Shown: in pieces, positions 33,322-41,351 of the stretch | How positions within the stretch are numbered: the stretch's first letter is position 1 | Layout of the letters: every line of letters begins with the position of its first letter | From: Devosia salina | GTDB lineage: Bacteria; Pseudomonadota; Alphaproteobacteria; Rhizobiales; Devosiaceae | Length of the DNA stretch: 64,000 bases | Direction: 5' to 3' | Assembly: GCF_019504385.1 (NCBI RefSeq) | Contig: NZ_CP080590.1 | Coordinates: 476,001-540,000 of the forward strand | Translations under genes and position numbers: made by a program | Notes under the pieces: model-generated | What the model was told of the DNA's origin: nothing | The model's input: the letters and a program-made list of their open reading frames with translations, nothing else | The model's database searches: none

Positions 33322-34506
33322 ATGTTCGAAACCCTCACCAAGGCCCCCGGCGACAAGATCCTGGCGCTGATGGGCGAGTATGCCGCCGACTCCCGCTCCA
33401 CCAAGATCGATCTCGGCGTCGGGGTCTACAAGGACGAGAAGGGCGTGACCCCGGTCATGAGCTCGGTCCGCAAGGCCGAGGAGCGCATCCTTTCGAACGA
33501 AAAGACCAAGACCTATCTCGGCATTGCCGGCAACAAGGGCTTTGGCGCGGCCGTGCTGGATCTCGTGCTGGGCGACAGCGTCGATCGCGCCCGTGTCCGC
33601 ATCGCACAGGCACCGGGCGGCACCGGTTCGCTCTGGGTGCTGATGCAGCTGATCAATCGCGCCCGTCCCGGTGCCACGATCCATGTGTCGAACCCGACCT
33701 GGGCCAACCACAATCCGATCGCCCTCAATTCCGGCCTCAAGGTCGCAACCTACCCCTATTTCGATCCGGCCACCCGCGGCGTGAGGTTCGCCGAGATGCT
33801 GGCAAAGCTCGATACGCTGGGGGCAGGGGATGTCGTGCTGCTGCATGGCTGCTGCCACAACCCCACCGGCGCCAACCTCACCAACGACCAGTGGGACCAG
33901 GTGGCCGCCAGCCTCAAGCGCACCGGCGCGCTGCCCTTCATCGACCTGGCCTATCTCGGCTTTGGCGACGGCATCGCGGCTGATGCCTACGGCACCCGCA
34001 AGGTCCTCGCCACCGCCCCCGAAGCGCTGATCGCTTTCTCGGGCTCGAAGAATTTCGGCCTCTATCGCGAGCGCGTAGGCGCTGCGATCCTCGTCGCCCG
34101 CAACGCTGAGGAAGCCGAAATCACCAATTCCCAGCTCCTCAACATCATCCGCGGGGCCTATTCGCAGCCGCCCGATCATGGCGCCGAGATCATCCGCACC
34201 ATTCTCGAGGATGCTGAATTGCGCGCCGAGTGGGAAAGCGAACTCTCCGGAATGCGCGAGCGCATGATCACCCTGCGCCAGAAGCTGGCCGCCGCGATCC
34301 GCGAGCGCTCCAATTCAAGCGATTTTGACTTCGTCGCCGATCACCGCGGCATGTTCTCGCTGCTGGGCCTTCCCGTCGAAGCGGTGGATCATCTCAAGGC
34401 CAAAAACGGGGTCTATATGACCTCGGACAGTCGCATCAATGTCGCCGGCATTCCCGAAGATCGCGTCGGCGATCTGGCTGATGCCGTTTTGGCCGCCATT
34501 CGCTGA
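33322..34506 (+). CDS. Aromatic/aspartate aminotransferase (TyrB/AspC family)
   Basis: A 394-residue class I PLP-dependent aminotransferase of the enteric AspC/TyrB group, transferring amino groups between aromatic amino acids or aspartate and 2-oxoglutarate. The PLP lysine is in AFSGSKNFGLYRERVG, and the substrate-carboxylate Arg is expected in the C-terminal SRINVAGI. HGCCHNPTGANLT and LPFIDLAYLGFGDG are conserved. The N terminus MFETLTKAPGDKILALM is typical. Which substrate it prefers is not decidable: homologues named tyrB and aspC are too alike. It stands alone, with 134 bases upstream including a family D palindrome. Confidence 0.92.
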   Translation: MFETLTKAPGDKILALMGEYAADSRSTKIDLGVGVYKDEKGVTPVMSSVRKAEERILSNEKTKTYLGIAGNKGFGAAVLDLVLGDSVDRARVRIAQAPGGTGSLWVLMQLINRARPGATIHVSNPTWANHNPIALNSGLKVATYPYFDPATRGVRFAEMLAKLDTLGAGDVVLLHGCCHNPTGANLTNDQWDQVAASLKRTGALPFIDLAYLGFGDGIAADAYGTRKVLATAPEALIAFSGSKNFGLYRERVGAAILVARNAEEAEITNSQLLNIIRGAYSQPPDHGAEIIRTILEDAELRAEWESELSGMRERMITLRQKLAAAIRERSNSSDFDFVADHRGMFSLLGLPVEAVDHLKAKNGVYMTSDSRINVAGIPEDRVGDLADAVLAAIR

Positions 34507-34586
34507 GCCCGTGGCTTGCGGCGACCCGCCGGCATGTCTACATCTGGTGTAAGCGCCAGACAGAATTAGAGTTTTAGGAGGGAACG

Positions 34587-35240
34587 ATGAAGTTCTTCGT
34601 CGACACTGCAGATACCGCCGCCATCAAGGAGCTTCACGACACCGGTTTGCTCGATGGCGTGACCACCAACCCGTCGCTGATTGCCAAGTCCGGTCGCGAT
34701 TTCAAGGAAGTCATCAAGGAAATCTGCGGCATCGTGCCCGGCCCGGTTTCCGCCGAAGTGGCGAGCCTGGAATATGATGGCATGGTGGCCGAGGGCGAGA
34801 CCCTTGCCAAGATTGCGTCCAACGTGGTGATCAAGCTGCCGCTGACCCTGGCGGGCCTGAAGGCCACCAAGTACTTCAAGGACAAGGGCGTCAAGACCAA
34901 CGTCACGCTCTGCTTCTCGGCCAATCAGGCGCTGCTCGCGGCCAAGGCCGGCGCGACCTATATCTCGCCCTTCATCGGCCGCCTCGATGACATCAATCTC
35001 GATGGCATGGAGCTGATCGAGAACATTCGCCAGATCTACGACAACTACCAGTTCGAAACCCAGATTCTGGCCGCTTCGATCCGCTCTGCCAACCACGTCA
35101 CCCAGGCCGCGCTGGCCGGTGCCGATGTGGCCACCATCCCGCCCGACGTCATCAAGAAGCTGGCCCTGCACCCGCTGACCGACAAGGGCATCGAAGGCTT
35201 CCTCAAGGACTGGAAGGCCACCGGCCAGTCGATCCTCTAG
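34587..35240 (+). CDS. Fructose-6-phosphate aldolase/small transaldolase
   Basis: A 217-residue TalC/FSA-type protein, one of the short transaldolases that either transfer dihydroxyacetone units in the pentose phosphate pathway or split fructose 6-phosphate. It begins [31 protein letters not shown], has the Schiff-base Lys in [38 protein letters not shown] and a C-terminal VTDK-like [14 protein letters not shown]. In Rhizobiales this short form is annotated as transaldolase and is probably the housekeeping one. A GGAGGG ribosome site precedes the ATG. Two hairpins follow, the second a good terminator, so the gene is monocistronic. Confidence 0.94.
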   Translation: MKFFVDTADTAAIKELHDTGLLDGVTTNPSLIAKSGRDFKEVIKEICGIVPGPVSAEVASLEYDGMVAEGETLAKIASNVVIKLPLTLAGLKATKYFKDKGVKTNVTLCFSANQALLAAKAGATYISPFIGRLDDINLDGMELIENIRQIYDNYQFETQILAASIRSANHVTQAALAGADVATIPPDVIKKLALHPLTDKGIEGFLKDWKATGQSIL

Positions 35241-35296
35241 GGTCCGCCCCTATCAGCAATCCTCAAGGTGCGCTTGTCGAACCTTGAGGCGGAACA

Positions 35297-35341
35297 AAGA
35301 CCTCGCCCATCGACAAGCGCATGGGTGAGGTCTTGCTTTTT
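35297..35341 (+). terminator. Intrinsic terminator after the transaldolase gene
   Basis: AAGACCTCGCCCAT (35297-35310) pairs with ATGGGTGAGGTCTT (35321-35334) and is followed by GCTTTTT, a classical rho-independent terminator. A second hairpin, CCTCAAGGT/ACCTTGAGG at 35261-35289, sits just before it. The ATG at 35321 falls in the stem and should not be used as the mrp start. Confidence 0.88.
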
Positions 35342-35353
35342 CGAGACTTTGCC

Positions 35354-36412
35354 ATGGCCGATACCGACCTTTCCGCCCAGATCAAGAACGCCCTTGCCGA
35401 CGTCGAAATCCCGGGCGGCGGTGACCTGGCCAGCTATGGCGGCCTCTCCGACATCATCGTCACGCCCGGCGCCATCGCGTTCGCCATTGCCGTGGCCCCC
35501 GGCATGGAGGCCGCCTTCGGCCCGGCCCGCGAACAGGCGCAGCAGCGCGCCCAGGCCCTGGGGGGCGCGCGCAAGGTCATGGTGTCGCTGACCGCGGAAA
35601 AGTCCAATGCCCCCAAATTCGGCCATGGTGCACCCCAGCCGCAGGGCAAGACGCGGGTCGATGGCGTCAAGCGCATTATCGCTGTCGGCTCGGGCAAGGG
35701 TGGTGTCGGCAAGTCCACCACCGCCGTCAACATCGCCCTTGCTTTGGCCGCGGAAGGTCTCAAGGTCGGTGTGCTCGACGCCGATCTCTACGGCCCCTCG
35801 GTGCCCAAGCTCCTCGGCATCGAAGGCAAGCCGGCCATTCGCGACGACGGCATTTTCACGCCACACGAGGCCTTCGGCCTCAAGGTCATGTCCATAGGCT
35901 CTATGCTGGTGCCCGGCCAAGCCGTGGTCTGGCGCGGCCCCATGGCCACCTCTGGACTGCGTCAGCTGCTGCGCGAAACCGACTGGGGTGGGCTCGACGT
36001 CCTCGTCATCGACCTGCCGCCCGGCACCGGTGACATCCATATCGCCCTGTTCCAGCAGACCGTGGTCGACGGCGTCGTCATCGTCTCGACCCCACAGGAC
36101 CTGGCCCTGATCGACGCGCAAAAGGCCATCGACATGCTCCGCCGCATGTCCGTACCGGTTATCGGCCTTGTCGAGAACATGAGCTATTTCATCGCCCCCG
36201 ATACTGGTCACCGCTACGACATTTTCGGCACCGGGGGCGCCGAACAGGCGGCGGAACGCCTCGACATTCCCTTCCTTGGCCCGATCCCGCTGGTCATGTC
36301 GATCCGGGAAGGGTCGGATGCAGGGGCGCCGCCGGTCGCCGTGGAGCCGAATGGACCCGAAACGGCAGCCTACCGTTCCATTGCGCGCCGCTTGCTCGCC
36401 CGCGTTCCCTGA
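35354..36412 (+). CDS. mrp: Mrp/ApbC-type P-loop iron-sulfur carrier ATPase
   Basis: Mrp proteins bind and hand on iron-sulfur clusters using an ATPase of the MinD fold. The 352 residues include a short MIP18/DUF59-like N-terminal domain (about 5-85), then the deviant Walker A GSGKGGVGKSTTAVNIALAL, the GLKVGVLDADLYGPSVPKLLG block and VIDLPPGTGDIHIALFQ. The CXXC that bridges the cluster in the E. coli and Salmonella proteins is absent: the segment reads MSYFIAPDTGHRYDIFG, so both Cys are replaced. I recall the same substitution in other rhizobial Mrp proteins, so it may be a lineage feature. ATG at 35354 is chosen; earlier in-frame starts lie in a terminator. Confidence 0.93.
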   Translation: MADTDLSAQIKNALADVEIPGGGDLASYGGLSDIIVTPGAIAFAIAVAPGMEAAFGPAREQAQQRAQALGGARKVMVSLTAEKSNAPKFGHGAPQPQGKTRVDGVKRIIAVGSGKGGVGKSTTAVNIALALAAEGLKVGVLDADLYGPSVPKLLGIEGKPAIRDDGIFTPHEAFGLKVMSIGSMLVPGQAVVWRGPMATSGLRQLLRETDWGGLDVLVIDLPPGTGDIHIALFQQTVVDGVVIVSTPQDLALIDAQKAIDMLRRMSVPVIGLVENMSYFIAPDTGHRYDIFGTGGAEQAAERLDIPFLGPIPLVMSIREGSDAGAPPVAVEPNGPETAAYRSIARRLLARVP

Positions 36413-36459
36413 CGCCACCCATATCGATCTGAGGCACGTACACCATTTATATCGATTGC

Positions 36460-36473
36460 TGAAATCGATTGCA
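36460..36473. promoter_or_regulatory. LacI-type operator upstream of the beta-glucosidase gene
   Basis: TGAAATCGATTGCA is a near-perfect palindrome around ATCGAT, 64 bases before the ATG. Two further ATCGAT cores occur at 36422-36427 and 36451-36456, spaced at about three helical turns and then nine bases. LacI/AglR-type regulators bind such sites; no regulator gene is nearby. Confidence 0.5.
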
Positions 36474-36536
36474 TAAACTGCCGGGCCAATGTTATCCGCC
36501 TTCCCCACAAGGGCGGAACGCCTGTCTGGAGGGGAT

Positions 36537-37850
36537 ATGTTCTCGTTTGATCGCCGCGACTTCGGGTCCGACTTCACCTTTGGCGTCGCCACCGCCGCCT
36601 ATCAGATCGAGGGCGGGCAGGGCGATGGTCGCGGCTCATGCATCTGGGATACGTTTTCCGCCACGCCCGGCAATGTGCACAATGGTGACACGGGCCGCGA
36701 TGCCTGCAATCACTATGAGCTCTGGCCCCAGGATCTCGACCTGATCCGCGATGGCGGCTTTGACGCCTATCGCTTTTCCTTCGCCTGGCCCCGCCTCATC
36801 CCCGAGGGCACCGGTGCCATCAACCAGGCCGGCATCGACTTCTATGATCGCCTGATCGACGGCATGCTCGAGCGTGGCATCAAGCCCTATGCCACCCTCT
36901 ATCACTGGGACCTGCCCTCGACCCTTCAGGATCGCGGCGGCTGGATGAACCGCGACATCGCCAGCTGGTTCGCCGATTATGCGACGCTCGTCGCCAGCCG
37001 GTTTGGCGATCGGCTTGAGGCCACTGCCACCATCAACGAGCCCTGGTGCGTTGCCTTTCTCAGCCACTATCTGGGCATTCATGCGCCCGGCTATCGCGAC
37101 CTGCGCGCTGCCGCCCGGGCCATGCACCACGTGCTGTTTGCCCATGGCACCGCTATCGATGCTCTGCGTGCCAATGGCGCGAAGAATCTCGGCATCGTGC
37201 TCAACCTCGAAAAGGCCGAGCCGGCCAGCGACAGCCAGGCGGATCGGGACGCCTGTAATTTTGGCGATGCGGTGTTCAACCGCTGGTATCTCGATGGCGT
37301 CTTCAAGGGCCAGTATCCCCGCGAGATGACCGAGTGGCTCGCGCCCTATCTGCCGGCGAACTACCAGGACGACATGGCGGTCGTGTCCCGCCCGCTCGAC
37401 TGGCTGGGGATCAACTACTACACCCGCGGCCTCTACAAGGCCTCCTCCCGGCCCGGCCAGAAGGCCGAGCAGGTCAAGGGGCCGCTCGAAAAGACCGATA
37501 TCGGCTGGGAAATCTATCCCCAGGGCCTCACCGATCTCCTGGTCCGCGTCTCCAACGACTATACGAAGCTGCCCATCTACGTCACCGAGAACGGCATGGC
37601 CGAGGTCGAGGGCGACAATGATCCGCGGCGCGTGAAGTATTACGAGGATCACCTCAAGGCCGTGCTCGCGGCCCGCGAGGCCGGTGCAGATATGCGGGGC
37701 TATTTCGCCTGGTCGCTGCTCGACAATTACGAATGGGCCGAAGGCTACAACAAGCGCTTTGGTCTCGTGCATGTCGACTACCAGACCCAGCAGCGCACGC
37801 CCAAGTCCAGCTTCCGCGCCTTCCAGGGCCTGCTGCACAACTCCCGCTGA
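36537..37850 (+). CDS. GH1 beta-glucosidase
   Basis: A 437-residue family 1 glycoside hydrolase cleaving beta-glucosides or related sugars in the cytoplasm. The acid/base Glu lies in ATINEPWC and the nucleophile Glu in IYVTENGM, both in canonical surroundings. GVATAAYQIEGG near the N terminus and YFAWSLLDNYEWAEGYNKRFGLVHVDY near the C terminus complete the fold. GGAGGGG lies a few bases before the ATG at 36537, so earlier starts are rejected. The upstream ATCGAT operator cluster suggests sugar-dependent control. It meets the ABC ATPase gene tail to tail: its TGA ends at 37850 and the other stop begins at 37851. Confidence 0.95.
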   Translation: MFSFDRRDFGSDFTFGVATAAYQIEGGQGDGRGSCIWDTFSATPGNVHNGDTGRDACNHYELWPQDLDLIRDGGFDAYRFSFAWPRLIPEGTGAINQAGIDFYDRLIDGMLERGIKPYATLYHWDLPSTLQDRGGWMNRDIASWFADYATLVASRFGDRLEATATINEPWCVAFLSHYLGIHAPGYRDLRAAARAMHHVLFAHGTAIDALRANGAKNLGIVLNLEKAEPASDSQADRDACNFGDAVFNRWYLDGVFKGQYPREMTEWLAPYLPANYQDDMAVVSRPLDWLGINYYTRGLYKASSRPGQKAEQVKGPLEKTDIGWEIYPQGLTDLLVRVSNDYTKLPIYVTENGMAEVEGDNDPRRVKYYEDHLKAVLAAREAGADMRGYFAWSLLDNYEWAEGYNKRFGLVHVDYQTQQRTPKSSFRAFQGLLHNSR

Positions 37851-39410
37851 CTAGGCCACGTCGGGCAGCCGCGCGGCCATCAAAGCCTTTGTCAGTTGAT
37901 GCTGCGGGTGCGCGAACAGCTGCTCGGGCGCGCCCTCCTCGACGATCCGGCCGCGCTCCATCACCAGCACCCGGTCGGCCATGGCCCCCACCATGTCGAG
38001 GTCGTGGCTGATGATGAGGTAGCTCAGCCCATGCTCTGCGCGCAGGCCCGATAGCAGCGCCAGCACTTCCCCGCGCAGCGACACATCCAGCGCCGAGACC
38101 GGCTCGTCGAGAACCAATAGCTGCGGCCGGGTCACCAGCGCCCGGGCGATGGCCAGGCGCTGGCGCTGTCCGCCGGAAAATTCGTGCGGATGGCGCCGCA
38201 GCATTGCCGGCTCAAGCCCGACCGAATTGATGGCCTCATGCAGCCTGGCCTCACGTCCCTCTCGTGCATCCGCCCCTAGCAGATGCAGCGGCTCGCCCAG
38301 TGAATCCCCGATGGTCATGCGCGGGTCGAAGCTGCTGAACGGGTCCTGGAACACCAGCGACAGGCCGGCGCGCAGCAAGGGCGGCAGGTCGCGCCCGCGA
38401 TAGGGCTGGCCATCGAGCACCATGCGCCCGTCGCTGGCGCTGTCGAGCCCCACGATCATGCGCGCCAGCGTGGTCTTGCCGCAGCCGGACGGGCCAACCA
38501 GGGCCACGCATTCGCCTGCATCGATCTCGAAGCTTACCCTGTCCACGGCGCGCAGGGGGGCTCCCCGCCACAGCCAGAACCCGCCATGGGAATAGTCACG
38601 GCTGACGCCCTCGACTCTGAGCAGGGGGGCGCCGACCTTGTGTGGCGGGCTTGGTCGGCGCTCCATTTGGCTGGCGGCCAACAGCTTGCGGGTATAGGCG
38701 GCGCGGGGCGAACTCAGCAGGTTCTGGGTCGCGCCTTCCTCCACCAATTGCCCGTCATGCATCACCCCGATGCGCGAGCACAGGGCCGCCACCGCGCGGA
38801 TGTCATGGCTGATAAACAGCAGGGTCATCTGTCGTCGCGTACAGATCTCGGCGATCAGGTCCAGCACCACGCGCTGGGTAATGGCGTCGAGAGCCGATGT
38901 CGGCTCGTCGGCAATCATCAGTTCGGGCTGGCTTGCCAGCGCCATCGCAATCATGGCCCGCTGTCTTTGTCCGCCCGAAAGCTGGTGTGGGAACCGCTGC
39001 GCATGGTGCGGCTCCAGCCCCACTTCCTGCAGCAGCGCGACGACAGTGCTATCCACGGGTTCGCCGGTGTCGGAAAGCGTGATGGCCTCGCCCACCTGCT
39101 CGCCAATGCGCATCAGCGGGTTGAGCGCACTCATCGGCTCCTGGAACACCATGCCGATATGCCGGCCACGCAATCGAGCCATGGCGTGCTCATCGGCGGG
39201 CAGGGGGGCGCCATCGAACGCAATCGCCCCCGAAACTGCCGCCGCTTCCGGCAGCAAGCCCGCAATGGCCAGCGCCGTCAGCGACTTTCCCGAGCCGCTT
39301 TCTCCGATAATGCCGAACCGTTCGCCCTTCTCGATCTGGAGCGACAGGCCCGATACGGCCGGGCGCCCGGCAAAGCTGATGCTGAGAGTGTCGATATCAA
39401 CCAGCGCCAT
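37851..39410 (-). CDS. Peptide-type ABC importer, fused twin ATPase (DppD-DppF)
   Basis: A 519-residue cytoplasmic ATPase carrying two complete nucleotide-binding domains in one chain. First half: Walker A GESGSGKS at 36-43, signature LSGGQRQRAM and Walker B LMIADEPTSALD. Second half: Walker A GPSGCGKT at 306-313, FSGGQRQRLAIARAL and LLVLDEPVSALD. Each has the oligopeptide-transporter C-terminal region of the D/F subunits. Family members import di- or oligopeptides or other nickel/opine-type ligands; substrate is undetermined. It overlaps the permease gene by 14 bases and completes a four-gene A-B-C-DF operon. It abuts the beta-glucosidase stop with no spacer. Confidence 0.94.
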   Translation of the reverse strand: MALVDIDTLSISFAGRPAVSGLSLQIEKGERFGIIGESGSGKSLTALAIAGLLPEAAAVSGAIAFDGAPLPADEHAMARLRGRHIGMVFQEPMSALNPLMRIGEQVGEAITLSDTGEPVDSTVVALLQEVGLEPHHAQRFPHQLSGGQRQRAMIAMALASQPELMIADEPTSALDAITQRVVLDLIAEICTRRQMTLLFISHDIRAVAALCSRIGVMHDGQLVEEGATQNLLSSPRAAYTRKLLAASQMERRPSPPHKVGAPLLRVEGVSRDYSHGGFWLWRGAPLRAVDRVSFEIDAGECVALVGPSGCGKTTLARMIVGLDSASDGRMVLDGQPYRGRDLPPLLRAGLSLVFQDPFSSFDPRMTIGDSLGEPLHLLGADAREGREARLHEAINSVGLEPAMLRRHPHEFSGGQRQRLAIARALVTRPQLLVLDEPVSALDVSLRGEVLALLSGLRAEHGLSYLIISHDLDMVGAMADRVLVMERGRIVEEGAPEQLFAHPQHQLTKALMAARLPDVA

Positions 39411-40245
39411 GGCTCAGCCCCTCATGGCGCAGGCGCGGGTCCATGGCGTCGCGCAGGCCGTCTCCGGCCACATTGAGCGCGATGACGATCAGCACGATCG
39501 TCAGTCCCGGCATCACGCTTAGCCAGGGATGGATGAGAAACAGGCTCTGTGCATCCCGCAGCATCAGCCCCAGGCTGGTCGCCGGCGGTTGCGTGCCGAG
39601 CCCGATATAGCTCAGGCCTGCCTCGGCCAGAATGCCCAATGAAAGCTGGATAGTGCCCTGAACGATGAGCAGGCTCATGATATTGGGCAGCAGGTGCCTG
39701 AAGGCGATCGCGCCATTGCCCAGGCCTGCCAGCCGGGCCGCCGCGACGAAGTCCTGCGTGGCGATGGAGAGCGCGCCACCCCGCGCCACCCGCGCAAATA
39801 CCGGCACGTTGAAGACGCCGATGGCGATGATCGCATTGGTTTCGCCCGGCCCCGCCAGGGCGGCAATCAGAATGGCCACGATCACGGCCGGAAAGGCAAA
39901 GGTGAGGTCCGAGATGCGCAGCACCAGCCACTCCACTGCGCCACCCCAGGCGACAGCGGCCAGCCCCATCGGCACGCCGATCCCCACCCCGATCAGCACA
40001 CCGAGCGCCGCCACCACGAAGCTGGTCAGCGTGCCGCTCATCACCAGCGACAGCATGTCCCGACCCAGATGGTCGGTTCCCAGCCAGTGCTCCGGGCCGG
40101 GCCCAAGAAAGCGCCGGGCGATAGCGATGTCGGCGATGGGGTAGGGCGTCCACCACAGTGAGACCAGGCCCATCAAGGCAAATACCGTGGCCGCGGCGAG
40201 GCCGATGGCGAGGTTTGGATGCTGCCGAAGGCTCTGCCAGCTCAT
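39397..40245 (-). CDS. ABC transporter permease (DppC type)
   Basis: A 282-residue inner-membrane permease of the DppC/OppC group. About six membrane helices are seen, the first at 16-37. The coupling (EAA) loop FVAAARLAGLGNGAIAFRHLLPNI contacts the ATPase. The periplasmic GTDHLGRDMLSLVM motif near residue 68 is characteristic of DppC-type subunits. ATG at 40245 (MSWQSLRQ) overlaps the upstream permease stop in an ATGA arrangement and its end overlaps the ATPase start, so the whole set is co-translated. The ligand is not known. Confidence 0.93.
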   Translation of the reverse strand: MSWQSLRQHPNLAIGLAAATVFALMGLVSLWWTPYPIADIAIARRFLGPGPEHWLGTDHLGRDMLSLVMSGTLTSFVVAALGVLIGVGIGVPMGLAAVAWGGAVEWLVLRISDLTFAFPAVIVAILIAALAGPGETNAIIAIGVFNVPVFARVARGGALSIATQDFVAAARLAGLGNGAIAFRHLLPNIMSLLIVQGTIQLSLGILAEAGLSYIGLGTQPPATSLGLMLRDAQSLFLIHPWLSVMPGLTIVLIVIALNVAGDGLRDAMDPRLRHEGLSHGAG

Positions 40246-41192
40246 GCGCCTCGCCCCCTGAGGCGCGGATCGACCAGCGCATAGCAAAGGTCCACCACCA
40301 GCATTGTGGCGGTGGTGATCAGCACCAGCACCATCGTCGCGCCACGCACCAACACCAGGTCGCGCTCGGAAATGGCGGTGAAGATCAGCCGGCCGAGCCC
40401 CGGCAGGTAGAACACGTTCTCGACGATGATGGTGCCCGCCACCAGAAAGGCGAACTGCAGCCCCAGGATCGTCAGGACCGGCAACAGGGCATTGCGCACC
40501 CCATGGCGCCAGATCGCCTCACCCCTGGTTAGCCCCTTGGCGCGCGCGGTGCGGATGAAGTCCTGCCCCGTCACGTCGACCAGCGCGGTGCGCATCACCC
40601 GCGCCAGGATCGAGGCCTGTGGCAGGGCCAGCGCCAGTCCGGGCAGCACCAACCCCCGCAGCGCCGCCCCCGGGTCCTCTGCCCAGGGCACGAAGCCACC
40701 TGTCGGCAGCCAGCGCAGGCCCACGGCGAACACCAGCGTCAGCAGCATGCCGAACCAGAAATTGGGAATGGCGACGCCGGTCTGCGCCAGCACCATCAGC
40801 ACCGTGTCGGCGGCTCTGCCGCGCCGCATCGCCGCCAGGATACCCACCGGCAGCCCGACCACCACCGACACCACCATGGCGACCAGCGTCAGGGGCAATG
40901 TCACCGCCATGCGATCGGCAATCAGTTCCGCCACGGGCAGGCGCTGGGTGGCGGAAAGGCCGAAATCCCCGCCCAGCATGCCGAACACCCAGCGCAGGAA
41001 CCGCTCATGGGCGGGCGCATCGAGCCCCATCTGCACCCGCAGCGCCGCAACCGCCTCCGGCGTGGCATTGATGCCCAGGATGAACCGCGCCGGGTCCCCG
41101 GGCAGCAGGTCGAGCAACAGGAAGATGATCAGCGCCGCCACAAACAGCGTCGCCGCAAACCCGGCGAAACGGCGAAGGAAGAGGAGGGTCAC
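40242..41192 (-). CDS. ABC transporter permease (DppB type)
   Basis: A 316-residue permease of the DppB/OppB group, with the N-terminal LLFLRRFAGFAATLFVAALIIFLLLDLLPGDPARF segment, the large periplasmic loop and the EAA loop DFIRTARAKGLTRGEAIWRHGVRNALLP. Six membrane helices are seen. The likely start is a GTG at 41192; the frame extends further upstream, but only through the family C repeat, so that extension (rich in Pro and Gly) is rejected. The ribosome site is weak. It overlaps dppC by four bases. A 160-base gap with a repeat separates it from the binding-protein gene, a common place for a stem-loop that lowers permease expression. Confidence 0.91.
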   Translation of the reverse strand: MTLLFLRRFAGFAATLFVAALIIFLLLDLLPGDPARFILGINATPEAVAALRVQMGLDAPAHERFLRWVFGMLGGDFGLSATQRLPVAELIADRMAVTLPLTLVAMVVSVVVGLPVGILAAMRRGRAADTVLMVLAQTGVAIPNFWFGMLLTLVFAVGLRWLPTGGFVPWAEDPGAALRGLVLPGLALALPQASILARVMRTALVDVTGQDFIRTARAKGLTRGEAIWRHGVRNALLPVLTILGLQFAFLVAGTIIVENVFYLPGLGRLIFTAISERDLVLVRGATMVLVLITTATMLVVDLCYALVDPRLRGRGA

Positions 41193-41200
41193 GGGAAATA

Positions 41201-41307
41201 CCCCCACCCTTGGTCCCTCCCCACAAGGGGGAGGGAGACGATGAACTCCGGCCTCTCGGCCTTTCGCCTCCCTCCCCTTGATGGGGAGGGATTGAGGGTG
41301 GGGTGGG
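41201..41307. repeat. Family C repeat between dppA-like and dppB-like genes
   Basis: CCCCACCCTTGGTCCCTCCC, CACAAGGGGGAGGGAG, a GGCCTCTCGGCC-like middle and a closing CCTCCCCTTGATGGGGAGG with ATTGAGGGTGGGG. Large inverted arms make it a strong mRNA structure between the first two genes of the transporter operon. Confidence 0.75.
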
Positions 41308-41351
41308 GCAACGAAGAATGTGCCCACGGTCCGACGAGTACGGACGAGTCC

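Noticed and set aside
40242..41327. Longer DppB-like permease starting at 41327
   Set aside because: The added 45 residues are translated from the family C repeat (Pro/Gly/Arg-rich), so the GTG at 41192 is used.
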